From NCBI GenBank assembly GCA_021296165.1, contig JAGWAW010000132.1, forward strand, positions 1 to 7,698: a DNA stretch of 7,698 nucleotides. The letters run 5' to 3'. Below are positions 1 through 6,059 of the stretch, one piece after another. This stretch comes from Nitrosopumilaceae archaeon (lineage in GTDB: Archaea; Thermoproteota; Nitrososphaeria; Nitrososphaerales; Nitrosopumilaceae). The notes below the pieces were generated by a model that was given only the letters and a program-made list of their open reading frames with translations, was not told the origin of the DNA and searched no databases. A program made the position numbers and the translations under genes. Positions within the stretch are counted from its first letter, which is position 1. Each line of letters opens with the position of its first letter.

Positions 1-457
1 GGGCAATAATACAAGACAATACTCGGCACAGTTTTTTTTATATAGTCACCCAGTCGCCCGTCCGCTCCGGCGGGTGGCTAGAGCACGGCGTGGCCGCACG
101 GGCGCACCGGCCATATTGCTCCGGCCTACAGCGCGGCATTTGTGCACGGTCATTTAGTCGATGTCGGCACAACTGCGGGCGGCCCTGGGAATCATCGAGT
201 CCATTCCGGAGGATTCTGCAGACGGCAGCATCTAGTCCGAGTCCGCCAGGATGCCGAGGCGCCCGGCGGGCTGGGACGGCACCGACTCGCCATTCAAACA
301 TACCCGCCGGACCCAACCCGGAAAGACGGTCGCCGGAATGCCGGCTGTGGCATTGGAATAACTACCCGTGTCGTGGTGTCAAAATGTCGGATATTGGTGG
401 CCGCAACTCCGCGCCCACCATACCACTAGGAGTGGCGCCGCAGATTCCTCCGGGCCC
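1..457. other. Gene-poor region downstream of ureC
   Basis: No gene is supported here. Open frames on both strands are short, start mostly with GTG, and resemble nothing I recognise. On the minus strand, 232-378 is an open stretch of about 49 codons with protein-like composition. It is bounded by stops on both sides and lacks an ATG, and a short ATG-started frame follows it in the same frame, so it may be the remnant of a decayed gene. The only clear regulatory-looking element is the T-tract and TATA-like box near position 40. Confidence 0.5.
32..44 (+). promoter_or_regulatory. T8 tract overlapping a TATA-like box
   Basis: Eight consecutive T residues (32-39) run into TTTATATA (37-44), a good match to the archaeal TATA box. 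Read as a promoter, plus-strand transcription would begin near 66-70, but no convincing gene follows. Read as a terminator, the T8 tract would end a plus-strand gene lying to the left of the window. Both readings are possible and the sequence does not choose between them. Confidence 0.35.
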
Positions 458-2164
458 CTAGTACAGGCTATACAGCCGGGACATGGCCACTGTCTTTGCA
501 GGCGCCCCGTCGGAGACGACCTGGCCGTCCACCCTGACCTCGTACGTCTCGGGATTTATCTGAATGTCGGGTGTCGCGTCGTTGTACAGCATATCCTTCT
601 TGGATATGCGCCTGCACCCCTCCACTGCTACGAACCGGCGGTTCCCGGACAGCCCGCCCCTCTCCAAAGCCAGCTTCGAGGTGAATGTGACGGCCAGCGA
701 GTTGCGGGCCGAGCCCAGGGAACCCCACATGGGGCGGTACCGGACCGGTTCGGTGGTGGGTATGGACGCGTTGGGGTCACCCATGGCCGAATAGATTATC
801 ATGCCGCCCTTTATCACCAGCTTGGGCTTCACCCCGAAGAACGCCGGGTTCCACAGCACCATGTCGGCTAGCCGTCCCGGCTGCAGCGTGCCCACGTGGC
901 CGGATATGCCGTGGGTTATTGCCGGGTTTATGGTTATCTTGGCCAAGTACCGCTTGATCCGGACGTTGTCGTTGTCGCCTGACTCATCGGGCAGCCTGCC
1001 CCGGGCCTTCTTCATGCAGTCGGCCGTCTGCCAGTTGCGGACGGTGACCTCACCCACCCTGCCCATGGCCTGGCTGTCCGAGGACATCATGCTGATCACG
1101 CCCATGTCATGTAGCACGTCCTCGGCGGCTATCGTCTCCCGCCGTATGCGGGACTCTGCGAACGAAACGTCCTCGGGCACCGACGAGTTGAGGTGGTGGC
1201 ACACCATCATCATGTCTAGGTGTTCTGAGAGCGTATTGACCGTGAACGGCCGGGTGGGGTTGGTGGAGGAGGGCAGCACGTTCCGCTCCCCGGCCACCCT
1301 CATTATGTCCGGAGCATGGCCGCCGCCTGCCCCCTCGGTGTGGTACGTGTGGATGGTCCTGCCGCGTATGGCCGATATGGTGTCGTCCACGTAGCCGCAC
1401 TCGTTGAGTGTATCGGTGTGGATGGCCACCTGCGTGTCGGTCTCGTCGGCCACCCTCAGCGCCGCGTCTATGGTGGCAGGGGTGGTGCCCCAGTCCTCGT
1501 GCAGTTTCAGGCCACAGACCCCCGCCTCCACCTGCTCTATCAGGTGGTCCGTCCGGGAGTCGTTTCCCTTGGCCAGAAACCCCATGTTTACGGGGAACTC
1601 TTCGGCGGCTTCCATCATCCTTTGTATGTTCCAAGCCCCCGGCGTGCAGGTGGTAGCGTTGGTCCCGTCGGCCGGACCCGTTCCCCCGCCGATCATGGTG
1701 GTCACTCCCCCGCATATGGCCTCGGTGACCTGCTGCGGCGAGATGAAGTGCACGTGGGAGTCCACCGTGCCCGGTGTGCATATGGCGTTCTCGCCAGCCA
1801 CTACCTCGGTGCCTGATCCTATTGTCATGTCCACGCCCCCCATGACGTCGCCGTTTCCAGCGTTGCCCACTCCGGCGATCCTGCCATCTTTTACTCCGAT
1901 GTCCGCCTTGACTATTCCCAGCACGGGGTCCATCACCACCGCGTTGGTTATCACCAGGTCCAGTGAGTCGGCGCCCCTCACCCCGCTGGCCTGGCCGGCG
2001 CCGTCCCGTATCGTCTTGCCCCCTCCGAAGACGGCCTCGTCGCCGTGCCGGATCAGGTCCCTCTCTATCTGCATTATCAGATCTGTATCGGCCAGCCGTA
2101 TGCGGTCCCCGGCGGTGGGCCCGAACAGGTCGGCGTACCGCCTACGGGTTATCTTGAGGGTCAT
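458..2164 (-). CDS. ureC: Urease subunit alpha (UreC)
   Basis: Catalytic subunit of urease, a nickel amidohydrolase that splits urea into ammonia and carbamate in the cytoplasm. The protein has 568 residues, the usual length. All active-site residues are present, at a constant offset of +3 from the Klebsiella enzyme: nickel ligands H137 and H139 (SHVHF), H249, H275 and D363 (SSDSQAMGRVGE); the bridging lysine K220 that becomes carbamylated (GLKLHEDWG), with H222 beside it; and the mobile-flap pair C322-H323 (VCHHL). The N-terminus (ADLFGPTAGDRIRLADT) and the C-terminus (MSRLYSLY) also fit the family, so it is full length and probably active. It is the last gene of ureABC. Its ATG overlaps the ureB stop as ATGA, and a strong Shine-Dalgarno sequence lies inside ureB. 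The stop codon is TAG. Confidence 0.98.
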   Translation of the reverse strand: MTLKITRRRYADLFGPTAGDRIRLADTDLIMQIERDLIRHGDEAVFGGGKTIRDGAGQASGVRGADSLDLVITNAVVMDPVLGIVKADIGVKDGRIAGVGNAGNGDVMGGVDMTIGSGTEVVAGENAICTPGTVDSHVHFISPQQVTEAICGGVTTMIGGGTGPADGTNATTCTPGAWNIQRMMEAAEEFPVNMGFLAKGNDSRTDHLIEQVEAGVCGLKLHEDWGTTPATIDAALRVADETDTQVAIHTDTLNECGYVDDTISAIRGRTIHTYHTEGAGGGHAPDIMRVAGERNVLPSSTNPTRPFTVNTLSEHLDMMMVCHHLNSSVPEDVSFAESRIRRETIAAEDVLHDMGVISMMSSDSQAMGRVGEVTVRNWQTADCMKKARGRLPDESGDNDNVRIKRYLAKITINPAITHGISGHVGTLQPGRLADMVLWNPAFFGVKPKLVIKGGMIIYSAMGDPNASIPTTEPVRYRPMWGSLGSARNSLAVTFTSKLALERGGLSGNRRFVAVEGCRRISKKDMLYNDATPDIQINPETYEVRVDGQVVSDGAPAKTVAMSRLYSLY

Positions 2165-2523
2165 GCCCCCCGATACCTCCTCTGGCGCGCCAGCGACAGC
2201 GCATTAGACCTGTTTTGATCCAAGTCCCCGTTCACCAGCCCTCCGAATCCATAAACCACCCGCCTGCCACCGTATGCCACCAGCGTCACCTCACGGGTCT
2301 CGCCGGGCTCAAACCGCACCGAAGTGCCCGAGGGGATGTTCAGGTGGAACCCGTATGCCTGCTCGCGGGGGAAAGCGAGCATGCGGTTGGCCTCAAAGAA
2401 GTGTATGTGGCTACCCACCTGAATGGGGCGGTCCCCGCCGTTCTCCACCGATATGGTCACAGTCTCAAGGCCGCCGTTTGCCCGTATATCCTCCTCCGCT
2501 AGAAAGTATTCTCCCGGTTCCAT
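2161..2523 (-). CDS. ureB: Urease subunit beta (UreB)
   Basis: Structural beta subunit of urease, which packs against UreC in the UreABC trimer. It is 120 residues long and starts MEPGEYFLAEEDI, the typical UreB opening (PGE followed by an acidic, glycine-containing stretch). The family core follows: TISVENGGDRPIQVGSHIHF, then FEANRMLAFPREQAYGFHL, then the SVRFEPGETREVTLVAYGG region near residues 68-87. The C-terminal tail is basic and variable, as in homologues. UreA and UreB are separate genes here, unlike the fused subunit of Helicobacter. Its ATG lies four bases after the ureA stop, behind an AAGGTGA ribosome site, and its TGA overlaps the ureC ATG, so translation of the three subunits is probably coupled. 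Confidence 0.97.
   Translation of the reverse strand: MEPGEYFLAEEDIRANGGLETVTISVENGGDRPIQVGSHIHFFEANRMLAFPREQAYGFHLNIPSGTSVRFEPGETREVTLVAYGGRRVVYGFGGLVNGDLDQNRSNALSLARQRRYRGA
2175..2183 (-). promoter_or_regulatory. Strong ribosome binding site for ureC
   Basis: On the minus strand this reads AGAGGAGGT, complementary to the 3' end of archaeal 16S rRNA, ten bases before the ureC ATG. It lies inside the end of ureB. It supports the ATG at 2164 and suggests that the catalytic subunit is initiated independently as well as by coupling to ureB. Confidence 0.75.
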
Positions 2524-2527
2524 GACA

Positions 2528-2534
2528 TCACCTT
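2528..2534 (-). promoter_or_regulatory. Ribosome binding site for ureB
   Basis: On the minus strand this reads AAGGTGA, four bases before the ureB ATG. The GGTGAT part is complementary to the ATCACC of the archaeal 16S rRNA tail. It overlaps the ureA stop codon, which favours translational coupling between ureA and ureB and fixes the ureB start. Confidence 0.65.
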
Positions 2535-2830
2535 ATGGGGTCGTGCACCGTCACCAGTTTGGTGCCGTCCTCGAATGTGGCCTCCACCTGTACTGAATGT
2601 ATTAGAGAGACCACGCCGGGCAGGACCTCATCGGCCTTCAGGACTTCCCGGCCGGAACTGGCCAGCTCGGCCACCGATCGCCCGTCGCGGGCCCCCTCCA
2701 GTATGTGGTCCGCTATGAGCGCCACCGCTTCGGGGTGGTTCAGCTTCAGGCCCCGCTCCATCCTTCTCCGGGCGAGCTGGGCCGCCACGAATATCTGCAT
2801 CTTGTCAGATTCCCGCGGAGTCAGCAGCAC
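2528..2830 (-). CDS. ureA: Urease subunit gamma (UreA)
   Basis: Small structural subunit of urease, first gene of the ureABC operon. It is 100 residues long, the standard UreA length. It shows the family opening LLTPRESDKMQIFVAAQLARRR, then LNHPEAVALIADHILEGARDG, then the C-terminal GVVSLIHSVQVEATFEDGTKLVTVHDPIR. The start is a GTG at 2828-2830 (minus strand), set by alignment to the usual MxLTPRE start. There is no in-frame ATG upstream before a TAG eight codons back. A TATA-like box 23-29 bases upstream of the GTG suggests a leaderless mRNA starting at or near the start codon. No clear Shine-Dalgarno sequence precedes it. Confidence 0.96.
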   Translation of the reverse strand: MLLTPRESDKMQIFVAAQLARRRMERGLKLNHPEAVALIADHILEGARDGRSVAELASSGREVLKADEVLPGVVSLIHSVQVEATFEDGTKLVTVHDPIR

Positions 2831-2852
2831 GGCCCTGATCCCCGCGGGCCGC

Positions 2853-2859
2853 TATTTAA
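2853..2859 (-). promoter_or_regulatory. Probable TATA box of the ureA promoter, in the divergent ureA-ureE region
   Basis: The minus strand reads TTAAATA, spanning -29 to -23 relative to the ureA GTG. This is the archaeal distance for a transcript starting at the start codon. The same element read on the plus strand is TATTTAA, and 25 bases further would place a ureE start site near 2884. It is the only AT-rich TATA candidate between the two operons, so it may serve both directions. This is inferred from sequence and spacing only. Confidence 0.5.
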
Positions 2860-2915
2860 CCGTCAACGCGCCTGTTAGGTTTTTGTAATCGGATCCGTGG
2901 CCGCCCCGGCGCGTG

Positions 2916-2994
2916 CGTCGTGCAGAATCTCCGTAATGCATCTGAGCATCTGGGTACCGGATCGCACGGATGCCTCCCGGATCTCCCGCACCGA
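2916..2994 (-). repeat. 79-bp perfect inverted repeat, copy 1 (ureE start region)
   Basis: This segment is identical over 79 of 79 bases to the reverse complement of 3720-3798 inside ureF. Identity stops sharply on both sides: 2915 and 2995 mismatch. On the minus strand it encodes the UreF peptide from S89 to D114 (REIREASVRSGTQMLRC and neighbours) but is no longer part of a ureF gene. The UreF peptide is family-typical in its ureF position, so this copy is the derived one. On the plus strand it now supplies the first 20 residues of the ureE frame. The 725-bp spacer holds most of ureE and the 5' part of ureF. Confidence 0.97.
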
Positions 2995-3463
2995 GATCAG
3001 GATCACCGAGGTGGCAGGCAGGGGGCATCCCGGCCTTGATGCGGAGTGCATCCACATGGAGAGGGGCGAGATGCAAAAAAGCCGCCTCCGCAGGACAACC
3101 GACCGCGGGACCGACGTGGGCCTGGACCTGCCGGCCGGCACCACACTACACGACGGCGACCTAGTCCGGGGAGAGGGCAGGACCGTAATAGTCCGCCAGA
3201 TGCCCGAGACCGTGGGGGTCATAAGTCCGGCGGGCGGGCCGGTCCCGGCAGAGATGTGGATGCTGGCCGCCCATGCCATAGGCAACATGCACAGGCCCAT
3301 CTCGATAAGCCGGGACGAGATCATGTTCCCTGTGCAGGACGCCTCCGAGAGGGAGACGTTCGCCTGCATGCTGGACAGGGCGGGGACGGGCCGCTTTGAG
3401 ATCACCGTACGGGAGGCCGTCTTTGAGCCCCACGCGGCAGCCAATGTGGCCGGCCATGGCTGA
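2936..3463 (+). CDS. ureE: Urease accessory protein UreE (nickel metallochaperone)
   Basis: UreE binds nickel and hands it to the UreDFG-urease complex. From the ATG at 2936 it has 175 residues. The family-like N-terminal domain begins at IRITEVAGRG (residue 21) and includes GLDLPAGTTLHDGDLV (62-77). The C-terminal metal-binding domain carries AAHAIGNMH (111-119), matching the HLGNRH region of Klebsiella UreE, whose first His binds metal at the dimer interface. The tail has only two His and no His-rich stretch. Residues 1-20 come entirely from the 79-bp repeat, read antisense to ureF, and are not expected in the family. The native start seems to have lain where the repeat ends. The alternative start is GTG 2897 (188 residues). 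Neither has a good Shine-Dalgarno sequence. The end overlaps ureF by 8 bp. Confidence 0.88.
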   Translation: MHLSIWVPDRTDASRISRTEIRITEVAGRGHPGLDAECIHMERGEMQKSRLRRTTDRGTDVGLDLPAGTTLHDGDLVRGEGRTVIVRQMPETVGVISPAGGPVPAEMWMLAAHAIGNMHRPISISRDEIMFPVQDASERETFACMLDRAGTGRFEITVREAVFEPHAAANVAGHG

Positions 3464-4115
3464 CGAGCTGCTGGGCATCATGCAGATGTCTGACTCGCTC
3501 TTTCCCGCGGGCATGTTCGCCATGTCCAACGGAATTGAGGCCATGCACCGGGCCGGCGACATATCCACGGCCGCGGATCTGGAGACCCTGTTGAGATCAT
3601 ACTTGGCACACCAGACGGGGCCGTCTGACTGCGCCGCCGCCGTCCGGGCCCACCGCTGCGCCGGAGAGGGGGACATTGGGGGAATACGGGATCTGGATGC
3701 CCGATATCTGGCATCCAAGTCGGTGCGGGAGATCCGGGAGGCATCCGTGCGATCCGGTACCCAGATGCTCAGATGCATTACGGAGATTCTGCACGACGAA
3801 GAGATACGGAACGGCAGGATGTCAGGGACGTATCCAGTCTCCTTCGGCGTGTGCTGCCAGGCCTTGGGCATATCCGCACATGGGACCGCCATGGCAGTAT
3901 CGTACGGCTTCGTTGCCGGGTGCGTGGGCGCCGCCCTGCGGCTGGGCATAATACAGCACATGGAGGCGCAGGGCATAATACACAACCTCAAGCCCGACAT
4001 GGAGCGGTCCGCCCTGGACGGGTGCGGTTCGGACACCGTATGGCAGTTCTGTCCGCAGGCCGAGATACTCCAGATGGCCCACGAGAATCAGGACTCCAAG
4101 ATGTTTATTACATGA
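3456..4115 (+). CDS. ureF: Urease accessory protein UreF
   Basis: All-helical maturation factor that binds UreD on one side and UreG on the other, controlling GTP-dependent nickel insertion into urease. It has 219 residues from ATG 3456. The opening LLGIMQMSDSLFPAGMFAMSNGIE is the canonical UreF start, the middle has RYLASKSVREIREASVRSG (84-102), and the end has ILQMAHENQDSKMFIT, the family's conserved C-terminus. The open frame extends upstream to TTG 3396, but those residues overlap ureE and do not look like UreF; ATG 3444 is a lesser alternative. It overlaps ureE by 8 bp without a clear ribosome site, suggesting coupling. Residues 89-114 are encoded by the second copy of the 79-bp inverted repeat, so this gene is physically linked to the ureE start. 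Confidence 0.96.
   Translation: MADELLGIMQMSDSLFPAGMFAMSNGIEAMHRAGDISTAADLETLLRSYLAHQTGPSDCAAAVRAHRCAGEGDIGGIRDLDARYLASKSVREIREASVRSGTQMLRCITEILHDEEIRNGRMSGTYPVSFGVCCQALGISAHGTAMAVSYGFVAGCVGAALRLGIIQHMEAQGIIHNLKPDMERSALDGCGSDTVWQFCPQAEILQMAHENQDSKMFIT
3694..3717. repeat. 8-bp dyad next to the inner end of repeat copy 2
   Basis: TGGATGCC (3694-3701) is followed after eight bases by its reverse complement GGCATCCA (3710-3717). The spacer contains GATATC, itself palindromic. The dyad lies two bases from the inner edge of the 79-bp repeat, within the ureF codons for LDARYLA. No matching dyad occurs beside the other repeat copy. It could be a cruciform or RNA hairpin, or chance. Confidence 0.5.
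3720..3798 (+). repeat. 79-bp perfect inverted repeat, copy 2 (inside ureF)
   Basis: Reverse-complement match of 2916-2994 over 79 of 79 bases. It encodes UreF residues 89-114 in frame, and this helix fits the UreF family, so this copy is taken as the original. Flanking bases 3719 and 3799 do not match the other copy. No direct target repeats and no recombinase gene are visible around it. Confidence 0.97.
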
Positions 4116-4133
4116 TGGACGGATCGGCAGCCG

Positions 4134-4778
4134 GTGCGGCGAGTTCCCAGAGTGGGCATAGGGGGGCCGGTGGGATCCGGCAAGAGTATGCTCATAGAGA
4201 GGCTGGTTCCGGTGCTGGTCCGGAAGGGCTACGCGGCCGGTGTAATATCCAACGATGTCATATCAAAGGAGGACGCCGACCGCATCCGGGCCACGCTGTC
4301 GGCTGACTGCACCGTTCCCGGCGACCTGGTGGTGGGGCTGGCCACCGGGGGTTGCCCACATACGGCCGTCCGGGAGGATCCCTCCATGAACTTGGCCGCA
4401 ATAGAACAGATGGTGCGGGATCATCCCGAGCTGGACATCATAATAATAGAGAGTGGTGGCGACAACATCACGACCACCTTCAGCCCGGTCTTGGCCGACT
4501 ACTTCATGTATATGATAGACGTGGCCGGTGGCGACAAGTACCCGCGCAAAGGCGGCCTAGGAATACAGAGCTGCGACCTGCTCGTGATAAACAAGATTGA
4601 TCTGGCCGAGCACGTGGGCGCCGATCTGGACGTCATGAGACGCGATGCTGTCCGTTCCCGGGGAGAGAAGCCGTTCCTCTTTACGGACTGCCGGAGCAAC
4701 ACTGGAGTGGACGAGGTGGCCCGGCACATAATACGGGATCTGCTGTTCGACGCGCCGCCCGGGGCCGGCGGTCCATGA
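4134..4778 (+). CDS. ureG: Urease accessory GTPase UreG
   Basis: SIMIBI-class GTPase that binds nickel and drives its transfer into apo-urease. It has 214 residues. Visible motifs are the P-loop GGPVGSGKS (10-18), SNDVISKEDA (39-48), the nickel-binding CPH inside TGGCPHTAVRED (74-76), IIIIESGGDN (102-111, Walker B region), DVAGGDKYPRKGG (129-141) and the guanine-specificity NKID (153-156). The start is GTG 4134, chosen because VPRVGIGGPVGSGK is the usual UreG opening. The ATGs at 4112 and 4115 are in another frame. No strong ribosome site is seen. ureG is in the same frame as ureF, separated by the ureF TGA and six codons. Its TGA overlaps the ureD ATG as ATGA. Confidence 0.97.
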   Translation: MRRVPRVGIGGPVGSGKSMLIERLVPVLVRKGYAAGVISNDVISKEDADRIRATLSADCTVPGDLVVGLATGGCPHTAVREDPSMNLAAIEQMVRDHPELDIIIIESGGDNITTTFSPVLADYFMYMIDVAGGDKYPRKGGLGIQSCDLLVINKIDLAEHVGADLDVMRRDAVRSRGEKPFLFTDCRSNTGVDEVARHIIRDLLFDAPPGAGGP

Positions 4779-5617
4779 CAGACCAAATCGGCAGGAGAGG
4801 ATACCTCCGGCTGGTCCTGGAAGACCGCTCTGGAACTGTCTTGGCCGGACATTCGGCCCGGGCGCCCTTCCACGTGCAGCGGGTCATGCACTGCGACGAG
4901 AGCCTCCCGAGCATGGCGTACCTGTACATGATGAGCACGTCTGGGGGCACGCTGGGCGGCGATTTGCACCGCATAGACATAACCCTGGAGGAGAACGCCG
5001 CGGCCCACATCACCACCCAAGGGGCCACCCGCATATACGGGACCCGATCAGAGGCGGCCGCCCAAGCCACGGAGATAACCCTGCGCGGTGGCTCGTACCT
5101 AGAGTTCATGCCAGATCAGACCATACCGTACGGCAACTCCAGGTATTCCCAGACCACCCGGATAACCGCAAGCCGGACCGCCACCTTGGTGTACACGGAC
5201 GTGGTAGCGTCCGGGCGGCGCGCTATGGGGGAGTCGTTCCAGTTCGATTCATTCCGAACCGAGACCGTGGCGCAGGATGATGCAGGAGACATCATATTCT
5301 GCGACGTTGCCGTCCTGGAGCCGAAGAGACGCGGCGTAGCAGGGTACGGAGTAATGGGAGGCCACACCGTGGTGGGAACCGTGTACATTCTCGTCCCCAA
5401 GTCCCACACCGCAAGACTGTATGGCATGGTAAACTCATTGGTCTCGAACCATCCTACAGTACCCGGCGGCGCCAGCACGATGAGAGGAGACGCAGGCGTA
5501 CTGGTGAGGCTGCTGGGCGGCGATGCCCGTTCCGTCATGAAGCTGGCGCGCAACGTAGCCAGCATCGTCAGGGAAGAGTCGCTGGGAGTCCCCCTCCCGG
5601 ACGATCGAAAAAGCTAA
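4775..5617 (+). CDS. ureD: Urease accessory protein UreD (UreH)
   Basis: Scaffold that binds apo-urease and recruits UreF and UreG; nickel is thought to pass through it to the active site. It has 280 residues, usual for the family. Motifs are TSGGTLGGDLHRIDITLEENA (around 49-70), ITTQGATRIYGT (77-88), the conserved LEFMPDQTIPYGNSRYSQTTRI block (around 109-130) and the C-terminal region DAGVLVRLLGGDA. It is last in ureEFGD. Its ATG overlaps the ureG stop by four bases (ATGA), implying coupled translation. A T6 tract begins directly after the TAA. UreD is the least conserved urease accessory protein, but context and motifs make the call secure. Confidence 0.95.
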   Translation: MTDQIGRRGYLRLVLEDRSGTVLAGHSARAPFHVQRVMHCDESLPSMAYLYMMSTSGGTLGGDLHRIDITLEENAAAHITTQGATRIYGTRSEAAAQATEITLRGGSYLEFMPDQTIPYGNSRYSQTTRITASRTATLVYTDVVASGRRAMGESFQFDSFRTETVAQDDAGDIIFCDVAVLEPKRRGVAGYGVMGGHTVVGTVYILVPKSHTARLYGMVNSLVSNHPTVPGGASTMRGDAGVLVRLLGGDARSVMKLARNVASIVREESLGVPLPDDRKS

Positions 5618-5623
5618 TTTTTT
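5618..5623 (+). terminator. T6 tract after ureD
   Basis: Six T residues follow the ureD TAA directly. Archaeal RNA polymerase commonly terminates at such U-tracts without a hairpin. A perfect 12-bp palindrome, GCGGCATGCCGC, lies just downstream at 5629-5640. It is the probable end of the ureEFGD transcript. Confidence 0.55.
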
Positions 5624-5628
5624 ACGGC

Positions 5629-5663
5629 GCGGCATGCCGCCCAACGACATGCCACCCAACGGT
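5629..5663. repeat. Perfect 12-bp palindrome overlapping a 15-bp tandem repeat
   Basis: GCGGCATGCCGC (5629-5640) is a perfect palindrome. It overlaps two adjacent 15-base units, 5634-5648 and 5649-5663, that share 12 of 15 bases (ATGCC-CCCAACG). The position right after the T6 tract may matter for the transcript end. No function can be assigned. Confidence 0.55.
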
Positions 5664-6031
5664 GCGCCACTCCAGATACCCGTGACACAATTGGCCGCAA
5701 GACAGCCCCGGGCAGGCGGCCTCAAGATCAAGGCATTCCTGCCAGATCCGGCGGGCCATGCGCGACATCAAGATCATGCCAGGCATGCCCGCCCGCTCAA
5801 GACGGACATCGTGTGCCGCTACAGCGTCCGGTTTTTTGGTGCGCGAAACCAAAGGGCACGCACCAAGACATGGGCCGAGATGCCCTGCGGACCGCTCTTC
5901 TTGTTCGTACCGGTGGGCGTATCAAGAGCGGCCGCCGGCGTTCCCCGGACAGCCTCGCCGGAGGTAAACATCGGCAGCTCGTCCACAAGTCCCACCTAAG
6001 CCTGCTTGTATTCTGTCACCTGTAGGACCTG

Positions 6032-6059
6032 AAGAAGCGTACGATAGGCTCGGCTTCTT
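6032..6059. repeat. Small inverted repeat in the intergenic region
   Basis: AAGAAGC (6032-6038) pairs with GCTTCTT (6053-6059) across a 14-base loop. It lies in the GC-rich part of the non-coding stretch. It is not followed by a T-run, so it is not a typical terminator and may be chance. Confidence 0.35.

Noticed and set aside
893..898. CACGTG in ureC, and other copies in ureC, ureG and ureD, as additional parS sites
   Set aside because: These lack symmetric five-base arms and fall in conserved codons, so the six-base core alone is not evidence.
1404..2207. Plus-strand open frame of 267 codons opposite ureC
   Set aside because: Antisense of highly conserved UreC, of low-complexity Ser/Pro/Ala composition. 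A codon-bias shadow.
2891..2896. GGATCC just upstream of the alternative ureE start as a cloning scar
   Set aside because: A six-base site occurs by chance in GC-rich DNA, and the repeat boundary at 2916 does not coincide with it.
2875..3444. Minus-strand open frame of 189 codons across ureE
   Set aside because: It is the antisense shadow of ureE. Its UreF-like end comes only from the inverted repeat. It matters only as the frame UreF would enter if the segment inverted.
3161..4036. Minus-strand open frame of 291 codons across ureE and ureF
   Set aside because: Antisense to two solid urease accessory genes, with no family motif. Long shadow frames are expected in GC-rich DNA.
4265..4272. 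Strong Shine-Dalgarno-like AAAGGAGG inside ureG
   Set aside because: It encodes the conserved SKEDA region of UreG and no start codon with a useful frame follows.
5634..5999. Plus-strand 121-codon frame after ureD
   Set aside because: It starts right after a T6 terminator, has no ribosome site, TATA box or motif, and has Pro/Ala/Arg-rich composition typical of chance frames. Kept only as a note in the intergenic entry.
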